A stretch of DNA of 29,431 nucleotides from JABICX01 sp964528765 (GTDB lineage: Archaea > Nanobdellota > Nanobdellia > UBA10117 > JABICX01). The notes below the pieces were generated by a model. That model saw only the letters and a program-made list of their open reading frames with translations, did no database searches and was not told the origin of the DNA. How positions within the stretch are numbered: position 1 is the first letter of the stretch; every line of letters starts with the position of its first letter. Both the position numbers and the translations under genes were made by a program. Of the stretch, positions 7,536-13,081 are shown piece after piece. The DNA is taken from NCBI GenBank assembly GCA_964528765.1, contig CAZGVA010000006.1:1-29431 (forward strand), in the 5' to 3' direction.

Positions 7536-7580
7536 TTAGTTTGTGCAGGGATACTCACTTCCCATTTTGTCGCTTTCCAT
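7536..7580 (-). CDS. leaderless micro-ORF ending in Y-P-C-T-N, candidate leader peptide
   Basis: A 14-codon frame MESDKMGSEYPCTN from the ATG at 7580 to a TAA at 7536-7538. A clear TATA box (ctttataaac in minus sense, 7604-7613) is centred 28 bases upstream, so a leaderless transcript would start at this ATG. The frame precedes the winged-helix/cysK/cysS genes on the same strand. A second micro-ORF upstream of tRNA-Cys (8328-8363) has the same layout and ends in D-Y-P-C-Q-N. Expression and function are unproven. Confidence 0.35.
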   Translation of the reverse strand: MESDKMGSEYPCTN

Positions 7581-7629
7581 TTCAATATTAATTACTTTTA
7601 CGAGTTTATAAAGTTAGAGAAACCGGTAA

Positions 7630-7974
7630 TTATTTAGATTTTACAACGTCAAAATATTTTTGAAATTTATTAAGAAAATCTGCCCGATTAGTCTTACTAA
7701 CTGTTGCAATGATGTGTATTTTTTTATTGCTACCAATTAAATGAACTTTAAATTTCTTACTCTCAAAAAAACTATGATCATCAACATATTTTTTAGGATT
7801 ATATGACGCCGAAGGTTCGCCTTTAGAATCACAACGGAATATAAAATCTTCCGAGTGTTCTAAATTAAGATCACTCAACACCTTTTCTAAATTTTTAAGT
7901 GTTGCCACGCTACTTTCTATTGCCAAGTAAATCGAATTACCTTGACTACAAACACTAGTTATTTTACATTTCAT
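7630..7974 (-). CDS. hypothetical protein, downstream member of a tRNA-Cys transcription unit
   Basis: 114 residues from the ATG at 7974, with a 4-base ATGA-type overlap with the preceding gene. It is a soluble alpha/beta-looking protein with strands at the start (MKCKITSVCSQGNSIYLAIE) and near KFKVHLIGSNKKIHIIATV, ending in a Lys-rich helix. Two Cys residues near the N-terminus (C3, C9) and one in FRCDSKGE show no metal-site spacing. I recognise no family. The next gene on the strand starts after a fresh TATA box at 7604-7613, so this unit probably ends here. Confidence 0.55.
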   Translation of the reverse strand: MKCKITSVCSQGNSIYLAIESSVATLKNLEKVLSDLNLEHSEDFIFRCDSKGEPSASYNPKKYVDDHSFFESKKFKVHLIGSNKKIHIIATVSKTNRADFLNKFQKYFDVVKSK

Positions 7975-8156
7975 TTTTTATTTTTCTTAGCCAATATTTT
8001 AGCATCATTTTCTGCAATTTGTTTTTCTGCAGTTTCTAAAGTTAAACCCAATTTGTTGAAGATTATTTTTCTTTCAGCTTTGGATTCTTTAGTAAATTGC
8101 TTATTTCGCGATATTAATTCTTTCTCAGTAGGTATTTTAATTTGGTTTTGTTTCAT
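7971..8156 (-). CDS. small charged helical protein directly after tRNA-Cys
   Basis: 61 residues, very rich in Lys and Glu, and predicted to be almost entirely helical (KELISRNKQFTKESKAERK, then a second helix to the LAKKNKK tail). The ATG at 8156 lies only 8 bases beyond the 3' end of tRNA-Cys, so it is probably transcribed with the tRNA and released by tRNA 3' processing. It overlaps the next gene by 4 bases. No family recognised; nucleic-acid binding would fit the charge but is a guess. Confidence 0.5.
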   Translation of the reverse strand: MKQNQIKIPTEKELISRNKQFTKESKAERKIIFNKLGLTLETAEKQIAENDAKILAKKNKK

Positions 8157-8164
8157 GATTATAA

Positions 8165-8269
8165 AGCGCAGAAAGGGATTCGAACCCTTAATCTTGCGGG
8201 TTGCAACCGCACGCCTTTTCCCGCAGGAAAAGATATCTCTTAAACTGTACCGGATTTGGCCACCTGCGC
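8165..8269 (-). tRNA. tRNA-Cys (anticodon GCA) with about 30-base D-loop insertion
   Basis: The minus strand folds as a tRNA. The acceptor GCGCAGG pairs with TCTGCGC, with discriminator T (U73, typical of tRNA-Cys) at 8165. The anticodon stem is TGCGG/CCGCA and the loop TTGCAAC has anticodon GCA at 8202-8204. The variable loop is AGATT and the T-arm is AAGGG-TTCGAAT-CCCTT. No CCA is encoded. The D-stem GCC/GGC is present, but 51 bases lie between acceptor and anticodon stems where about 19-21 are normal. The surplus is roughly 8218-8247 and contains the hairpin cttttcc-tgcg-ggaaaag, whose 3' arm runs into the D-stem. It may be a non-canonical intron, but no clean bulge-helix-bulge is visible. 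The neighbours are cysS and cysK. Confidence 0.85.
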
Positions 8270-8327
8270 AAGCATTACAAATAAGTTAAATTAATTGTAA
8301 TGAAAGTTGTGACTATCTAAAACTATT

Positions 8328-8363
8328 CTAATTTTGGCAGGGATAATCACCATTTTTGGCCAT
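8328..8363 (-). CDS. leaderless micro-ORF ending in Y-P-C-Q-N, upstream of tRNA-Cys
   Basis: An 11-codon frame MAKNGDYPCQN from the ATG at 8363 to a TAG at 8328-8330. A TATA box (cttataaac in minus sense, 8384-8392) is centred 25 bases upstream of the ATG. Downstream on the same strand is tRNA-Cys, which also has an A/T-rich candidate promoter of its own near 8286-8297. The nine bases tatccctgc and several flanking positions are shared with the micro-ORF at 7536-7580. No longer reading frame explains the promoter. Function unproven. Confidence 0.35.
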   Translation of the reverse strand: MAKNGDYPCQN

Positions 8364-8399
8364 AATTAAAATGAATAATTATTGTTTATAAGGATTTTG

Positions 8400-8735
8400 T
8401 TACGCCAAAAGAAATACAATTGTTCCAAAAATTGCTAATAATAAAAATACAACTCCACCCCATAAAGCTAAACGATAATTATTTGCTAAATTTCGGAGCT
8501 TCTGATCATTAGGTAATTTAATTGTGCCATATATAAGATTAGTCATCAAATGTTGTGCTTTCCAAACATCTTTTGATTTCCATACAGGAATTTTTGGAGA
8601 ACCATATTTACGATATAAAGCAGGATGCTTTTTTTCTAATCGCTGATATATATTAGACAACGAAATAGAAACAATTCCTAAATAAATAACGGGGAATGAA
8701 ATAAAAAACCAGACAAAATTCATAGTTGGCTCCAT
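8400..8735 (-). CDS. small membrane protein with two spans, unknown
   Basis: 111 residues. A hydrophobic span near 5-28 (NFVWFFISFPVIYLGIVSI) and another near 88-110 (ALWGGVVFLLLAIFGTIVFL) enclose a polar central region. That region contains PALYRKYGSPKIPVWKSKD and a basic helix, so the protein is a hairpin with a loop of about 60 residues. A TATA box (tttatatatt, minus sense, 8754-8763) supports the ATG at 8735; the ATG at 8723 is an alternative with a ggag 9 bases upstream. It follows the desulfurase gene on the same strand but has its own promoter. The layout is reminiscent of small UspB-like membrane proteins, but that similarity is weak and untested. Confidence 0.55.
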   Translation of the reverse strand: MEPTMNFVWFFISFPVIYLGIVSISLSNIYQRLEKKHPALYRKYGSPKIPVWKSKDVWKAQHLMTNLIYGTIKLPNDQKLRNLANNYRLALWGGVVFLLLAIFGTIVFLLA

Positions 8736-8764
8736 ATTAAATTGAAAATTAATAATATATAAAT

Positions 8765-10003
8765 CTATTTAACTATATTAACAATCTGTTGAATCGCAGT
8801 AACTAAAATATCTACTTCTTTTTTTGTATTATAAAAATAGAAACTTGCCCGGCAACTGCCGAAAATTTTTCGATCATTAAACCAAGAATGTAAGCAATGT
8901 TGTCCGGATCGCACCATAATATTTGCAGTTTCATCTAACAACAAAGCAGTATCATGTGGATTCATTCCTTCAATAATAAAACTCGTTATTCCACCACGCA
9001 ATTTTGGATTTTTAACACCAATAATCTTAACTTTTGGTATTTTATCTAATTGTTCTTGTAAATACCGCGTTAGCACATTTTCATGTTTCTCAATTTTAAT
9101 TAAACCAACATTTGATAAATAATCACAAGCAGCACCAAAACCAACAATGCCTGCATAATTTTGTAAACCTGCTTCAAATCGATCAGGTATTTCTGCAAGT
9201 TCGTAACTGCCATAAGTTGTATTTGCCACAGTACTACCTCCAATAATAAATGTATTTAATTTTTCCAATAGATTTTTTTTACCATATAAAACACCTACAC
9301 CTGAAGGCCCACACATCTTATGACTTGAAATCGCCATAAAATCAATATCTAATTTTTGTACATCAATTTCACAATGGGGTGCAGCTTGTGCCGCATCAAC
9401 CAAAACAAGTGCTTTAGCATTATGCGCTCTACGAATAATTTCTTTAATAGGTAAACGATATCCATCCAAATTCGATGTATACACAATTGAAACAAGCTTT
9501 ACCTTGCCTCGATTTTTCTGCAATTCTGTTTCAAAACCAACCATATCAAAAGTTTCATCAGATTTAGCTCGAATATATATTCGTTTAATTCCTTTTATTT
9601 TTTGCAAGTTTAACCATGGCACAATATTTGAAGAATGCTCTCGATCTGAATTAATGATCACATCATCTTCCTTAAAATCAAATGAGTTGGCAACCAAATT
9701 AATTGATTCAGTTGCATTTTTTGTAAATATAATTTCAGAACGATGTTTTGCCCCAATTAATCTCTTAATTTTTTCACGAGCCATGCTAACTTCATGTGTA
9801 ACTTTTACTGCAAACTTATGTGCACTTCGTCCATGACATCCCGGATATTCATTGTAATATTCTAGAATTTTGTCAGTTACTTGCTTAGGACGCAAAGTCA
9901 TACAGGCATTATCTAAATAAATAACTGGCTTCCCACCAATCTTTTTATTAAGAACTACAAAATCTTCGCGATATTTTTCAGGATTAAATTTAACAAATAA
10001 CAT
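8765..10003 (-). CDS. sufS: cysteine desulfurase, SufS/CsdA type (class V aminotransferase fold)
   Basis: PLP enzyme that takes sulfur from cysteine to give alanine and a persulfide for Fe-S clusters or tRNA thiolation. 412 residues, normal for the group II (SufS) class. It starts with the DNACMTLRPKQV block. H123 stacks on PLP (REHSSNIVPW), LVDAAQAAPH holds the PLP-binding Asp, and K229 in ISSHKMCGPSGVGVL is the Schiff-base lysine. The persulfide Cys is C370 in MVRSGQHCLHSW. Its ATG overlaps the end of the Nudix gene by 14 bases, in an operon with IscU. SufS-type desulfurases usually work with SufE/SufU; here an IscU-like scaffold takes that place in the operon. Confidence 0.93.
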   Translation of the reverse strand: MLFVKFNPEKYREDFVVLNKKIGGKPVIYLDNACMTLRPKQVTDKILEYYNEYPGCHGRSAHKFAVKVTHEVSMAREKIKRLIGAKHRSEIIFTKNATESINLVANSFDFKEDDVIINSDREHSSNIVPWLNLQKIKGIKRIYIRAKSDETFDMVGFETELQKNRGKVKLVSIVYTSNLDGYRLPIKEIIRRAHNAKALVLVDAAQAAPHCEIDVQKLDIDFMAISSHKMCGPSGVGVLYGKKNLLEKLNTFIIGGSTVANTTYGSYELAEIPDRFEAGLQNYAGIVGFGAACDYLSNVGLIKIEKHENVLTRYLQEQLDKIPKVKIIGVKNPKLRGGITSFIIEGMNPHDTALLLDETANIMVRSGQHCLHSWFNDRKIFGSCRASFYFYNTKKEVDILVTAIQQIVNIVK

Positions 10004-10394
10004 TTTTATCTAACCACTCCTTAACTGCATTTAACATTGGAATATCGCTATCATTAAATAAATTTCTAGCTTCTTCAATAGAAGCTCGAAAAGGCTTTCC
10101 TTCTTCGCAAATGAACTTCTTTGGTGCTTTTGCAATAAACAAATCGATGTCTGTAATAAACTCTCGACATGGGCGTTCGAAGTTGCCAATAAATTCAAAA
10201 TCATTTAATTCGATATTCAGTTCTTCTTTTGCTTCCCGTAATAATGTTTGCTCAGGTGTTTCGTTTTCTTTAGTTCCACCACCCCACCAACCATATAAAA
10301 CTCCTTTATTGTCTCTAAAATTTCTACGGTCTTGAAGAAATAAATTATTCGCATCATCATATAATGCTAAACAAGATACTTTTACTATTTTCAT
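9990..10394 (-). CDS. Nudix hydrolase
   Basis: 134 residues of a Nudix fold, which cleaves nucleoside diphosphates linked to another moiety. The Nudix box is read from GGGTKENETPEQTLLREAKEELNI as G-x5-E-x7-R-E-A-K-E-E-L. The final G of the consensus (REUXEEXGU) is Asn here, which is tolerated in many members. The preceding LYGWWGGG segment is typical of substrate-binding strands. The gene lies 5 bases after iscU and overlaps the desulfurase start by 14 bases, so the three are co-translated. Why a Nudix enzyme sits inside an Fe-S operon is not clear; the substrate cannot be told from the sequence. Confidence 0.85.
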   Translation of the reverse strand: MKIVKVSCLALYDDANNLFLQDRRNFRDNKGVLYGWWGGGTKENETPEQTLLREAKEELNIELNDFEFIGNFERPCREFITDIDLFIAKAPKKFICEEGKPFRASIEEARNLFNDSDIPMLNAVKEWLDKNVIC

Positions 10395-10399
10395 TTCAA

Positions 10400-10771
10400 T
10401 TATTTTTTCTTAGATTTATACTCGGCAATAGCTGTTCGCAATCCCTTTGCGGACAAGTCGCCACAATGAATCTTAACTGTTGGAAGATCACCAACACCTT
10501 GAATAACATCTTGTCTAGTTAGCTTTTCAGCTTCATCTGGCGTTTTTCCTTCAGCTAGCTCACAAATTAAATCACATGTTGCTACACTAATTGCACACCC
10601 AAGAGATTCAAACATACATTTTGAAATTTTACCATTCTCGACAGTAAGTGAAATTTCAATTTCATCACCACAAACCTCACTTTGAACAGTAACTTTTGCA
10701 TCGGCATCTTCAATAGTCCCGCGGTGTGTTGGATTCATAAATCGTTGTTTTACCTTTTCCGAGTATGACAT
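10400..10771 (-). CDS. iscU: IscU-type Fe-S cluster assembly scaffold
   Basis: Scaffold on which Fe-S clusters are built from desulfurase-derived sulfur. 123 residues, the normal IscU/NifU-N length. The three cluster-ligand cysteines are visible: C34 in SEVCGDEIEI with D36 of the CGD motif, C59 in ESLGCAISVATCDL, and C103 in VKIHCGDLSAKGL. A usual LPPVK chaperone motif is represented by LPTVK. The ATG at 10771 has a clear TATA box 28 bases upstream (10794-10805), so the mRNA is leaderless and this is the first gene of the iscU-nudix-desulfurase operon. It is divergent from a Cys-rich HTH regulator that could sense the operon's product. Confidence 0.93.
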   Translation of the reverse strand: MSYSEKVKQRFMNPTHRGTIEDADAKVTVQSEVCGDEIEISLTVENGKISKCMFESLGCAISVATCDLICELAEGKTPDEAEKLTRQDVIQGVGDLPTVKIHCGDLSAKGLRTAIAEYKSKKK

Positions 10772-10793
10772 TTTAATTTAGAGGGTCGTCAAG

Positions 10794-10805
10794 CTTTTAT
10801 AAACT
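10794..10805 (-). promoter_or_regulatory. TATA box of the iscU operon
   Basis: agtttataaaag (minus sense) centred 28 bases from the iscU ATG, ideal for a leaderless archaeal transcript. A short near-inverted repeat, cttaacgatagttaag, lies just upstream at 10804-10819 and could be an operator in the divergent region shared with the HTH gene at 10871. Confidence 0.55.
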
Positions 10806-10870
10806 TAACGATAGTTAAGAAATACAAACATTTATTAATTAATACCTCAAATAATTTCTGGTGATCTAAT

Positions 10871-11230
10871 ATTCAATTCCCATGTGAGTTAGTTGTTTGG
10901 AAAATTCTGCCTGCAATAAAGGCTCGAATAGCACGTAATTTAAAAGATAAAGATATGCGACAAAAAGACATTGCTAAAGTACTTGATAGTACTGAAGCTG
11001 CAATTTCACAATACTTAAGTGGAAAACGCGCAGCAGATTTTAAAATAAGCTCGTCAATGGATAAAACATTAGATATTGTTTCAGCCGCAGTTGCTGAAGG
11101 CAAACATCCAAAAGTTCTCAAATATGGTATTTGCCAAATTTGCAAAGATATACGAACAAAAGGTCTTGCCTGTGAAAGCTGTAAAACTGAATCTGGCGAT
11201 AAAACTGATTGTGATTTATGTTTAAAATAG
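10871..11230 (+). CDS. XRE-type HTH regulator with C-terminal cysteine cluster (COG2522-like); start probably non-canonical
   Basis: The first ATG (10955) gives only 91 residues and cuts into the DNA-binding domain. The same frame is open upstream to a TGA at about 10862 and reads FPCELVVWKILPAIKARIAR, the conserved first helix of this archaeal family. No ATG, GTG or TTG lies in that stretch. The best placed codon is ATT at 10871, giving 119 residues. The HTH is DMRQKDIAKVLDSTEAAISQ then YLSGKRA. The C-terminus has three Cys pairs, CQICKDI, CESCKTE and DCDLCLK, likely a zinc or Fe-S site. It is divergent from iscU, so a redox or Fe-S sensing role is plausible but inferred. The family call rests on remembered consensus. 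Confidence 0.75.
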   Translation: MQFPCELVVWKILPAIKARIARNLKDKDMRQKDIAKVLDSTEAAISQYLSGKRAADFKISSSMDKTLDIVSAAVAEGKHPKVLKYGICQICKDIRTKGLACESCKTESGDKTDCDLCLK

Positions 11231-11316
11231 TTAATTTTTAGCGATACAATAGCTTTTTAAGTGCTACTTTGGAGTGTATATATAGCATAAAACAATTACT
11301 TATAAAGTACTAAAAA

Positions 11317-11330
11317 CATGCTATAGCGTG
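11317..11330. promoter_or_regulatory. palindromic operator candidate before the histone-fold gene
   Basis: catgctatagcgtg is a 14-base palindrome with one mismatched pair. It sits between the TATA box (acttataaagta, 11298-11309) and the ATG at 11336, at the expected transcription start. The half-site tatagcat recurs inverted at 11281-11288 on the other side of the TATA box. Binding there would block transcription, so repression is the likely mode. Confidence 0.4.
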
Positions 11331-11335
11331 ATAAT

Positions 11336-11818
11336 ATGGAAGACGAAAACCAAATTCAAACGGCTCCAACTGAGCAACCAATGCCTACTGAGCCATCAAC
11401 ATATAATGAACAATCCACAGCAGCTGAACAACCTAGACCTATTGAAGCTCCTGTAGAAAATGAGCAAGAAATTGAAGATGAAGATGATGAAAGTATGCCG
11501 TTTCCACGAGCAAGAGTTGTACGAATAATTAAAAGTGAAATGGGTAACTCTAAACAATTACGATCTGAAGTTAAAGATGCAATAAATATTTGGTTGGGTA
11601 ATTTATTAAAACGAATTGCACGAGAAATGGGCAACACACAATTCGGTTCTGTAGGGATTGCTGATTTTCAAAGAGCTACAAAACCTTACGATATGATTGC
11701 AGACATAGTAAAAGATCAAGAAAGACTTATGTTAGCTGTCCAAAAATTAACTGCTGATTCAAATCACATTGGTAGAGAATTAACAAGATTCTTTGAAGTT
11801 ATACAAGGACAACAATAA
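11336..11818 (+). CDS. histone-fold protein with acidic N-terminal tail
   Basis: 160 residues. Residues 1-54 are low complexity, rich in Glu, Gln, Pro and Thr, ending in EQEIEDEDDESM, hence strongly acidic. From about 55 the sequence PFPRARVVRIIKSEM followed by LRSEVKDAINIWLGNLLKRIAREM and a third short helix (FGSVGIADFQRATKPYD) matches the histone fold of archaeal histones and NF-YB-like proteins (helix 1 P-x-x-R-V-x-R-I-I-K, long helix 2, then helix 3). An extra C-terminal helix (about 115-160) follows, so it is not a minimal archaeal histone. The acidic tail is opposite in charge to eukaryotic histone tails. It could be a chromatin protein or a transcription-factor subunit. A T-rich tract after the stop (11818-11842) is a probable terminator. 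Confidence 0.65.
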   Translation: MEDENQIQTAPTEQPMPTEPSTYNEQSTAAEQPRPIEAPVENEQEIEDEDDESMPFPRARVVRIIKSEMGNSKQLRSEVKDAINIWLGNLLKRIAREMGNTQFGSVGIADFQRATKPYDMIADIVKDQERLMLAVQKLTADSNHIGRELTRFFEVIQGQQ

Positions 11819-11847
11819 TTTTTTATTTAGGTATTTTTTTATTTAAT

Positions 11848-12729
11848 ATGGATAAATTTGAAAAATTTAGAGAAGCGGGTAAAATATCTCGTGAAGTCAA
11901 AAAATATGCCAGAACGATTATTAAAAAAGATGCAAAAGCAATTGACATAGCTGAAGCAATTGAATTAAAAATTGAAGAGTTAGGTGGAAAAGCATCTTTT
12001 CCAGTTGATGTTTCTATAAATGATATGTCTGCACATTACAATCCACATATTGACGATACACTAACACTGAAAGAAGGTGATTTAGTAAAAATTGATATGG
12101 GCGCACATATTGATGGTTATGTAACCGATACAGCATTTACAAGTTCTATTGGTGCAAATGAAGAAAATGAAAAATTAATAAAAGCAGTAGAAGAAGCGCT
12201 TGAAATTGCAGTATCTATGGCTAAACCTGGAATTGAAATAAATCAAATTGGGATTGCTGTTGAGAAAAAAATTAAAAGTTATGGTTTTAATCCAATACGA
12301 AATTTATTTGGGCATGCCGTAAGTCATTGGCAAGTTCATGGAAAACCGAACATACCAAGCTTTGACAATGGAAATACTGAAAAACTAAAAGCAGGACAAG
12401 TTATTGCTATTGAACCATTCGCAACAACTGGCAATGGCTATGTAAAGAATGGTGCAGGTTCAGAAGTATATTCACTAGAGTCAGACGGAAATATTCGTCA
12501 ATTTCGGGAGGTGCTTGAGTGGATTAAATCTGAATACAAAACCTTACCATTCGCAAAGCGCCAAATTGCCAGAAAATTTGGTAAATTAAAAACAAATTTA
12601 GCAATTAAACTTCTTATTTCAAATAAGATAATAAAAGAATATTCAACACTACCTGAAGATAAAGGTGGAAAAGTTTCTCAAGCTGAACATACGATCATTG
12701 TTGCAGATAACCCTGAGGTTTTAACTTAA
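11848..12729 (+). CDS. map: methionine aminopeptidase, type II
   Basis: Removes the initiator methionine from nascent proteins using two divalent metals. 293 residues, normal for archaeal MetAP2-like enzymes. Metal ligands are visible: the Asp pair in VKIDMGAHIDGYVTDTAF, His in LFGHAVSHWQVHGKPNIPSF, Glu in VIAIEPFATTG, and the last Glu in SQAEHTIIV near the C-terminus. The type II insert, a winged-helix-like subdomain (FAKRQIARKFGKLKTNLAIK), separates the last two ligands. The start ATG follows a T-rich spacer after the histone-fold gene, and the stop overlaps the next ATG (taatg), so 12729 is co-transcribed. Confidence 0.93.
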   Translation: MDKFEKFREAGKISREVKKYARTIIKKDAKAIDIAEAIELKIEELGGKASFPVDVSINDMSAHYNPHIDDTLTLKEGDLVKIDMGAHIDGYVTDTAFTSSIGANEENEKLIKAVEEALEIAVSMAKPGIEINQIGIAVEKKIKSYGFNPIRNLFGHAVSHWQVHGKPNIPSFDNGNTEKLKAGQVIAIEPFATTGNGYVKNGAGSEVYSLESDGNIRQFREVLEWIKSEYKTLPFAKRQIARKFGKLKTNLAIKLLISNKIIKEYSTLPEDKGGKVSQAEHTIIVADNPEVLT

Positions 12730-13070
12730 TGACGATCATTGAGCATAAAATATATGAGTTATATAAAATAAACAAAGATTTTTTACTTATTTGGATAGCC
12801 ACAGACAATTTTAGAAATTTATTTAACGATCACGATTATACAGAATCGCCAACATTTAACGAATCGCCTAAAGAAATATATGGAATATTACAACCGCAAT
12901 TAAAAAAAATCTCAGAAAATAATAAGGATTTTTTTCGCACGAATGAAGGCAATCGTTATTTTAAATTTGGGCCATTTGAATATTCTCGCCAAGGATGTCC
13001 CTACGAATTTCACATAATTTCCGCAGAAATACAACATTACATGAACATATTAAAACAATTTAAAAAATAA
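12729..13070 (+). CDS. hypothetical protein coupled to map
   Basis: 113 residues, start overlapping the map stop in taatg, so it is translationally coupled. Composition is aromatic and Asn-rich (many F, Y, N), consistent with a small soluble protein; no membrane span or catalytic motif. A hydrophobic N-terminal helix (KDFLLIWIATDNFRNLF) and a C-terminal amphipathic helix (AEIQHYMNILKQFKK) frame a central polar segment with one Cys (QGCPYEF). It ends 11 bases before the 3' end of the convergent CDC48 gene. Not recognised. Confidence 0.6.
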   Translation: MTIIEHKIYELYKINKDFLLIWIATDNFRNLFNDHDYTESPTFNESPKEIYGILQPQLKKISENNKDFFRTNEGNRYFKFGPFEYSRQGCPYEFHIISAEIQHYMNILKQFKK

Positions 13071-13081
13071 AATTAAAAAAA

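Noticed and set aside
8165..8269. tRNA-Leu or tRNA-Ser with long variable arm
   Set aside because: The extra hairpin lies before the anticodon arm, not after it; the variable loop is 5 bases; U73 and GCA point to Cys.
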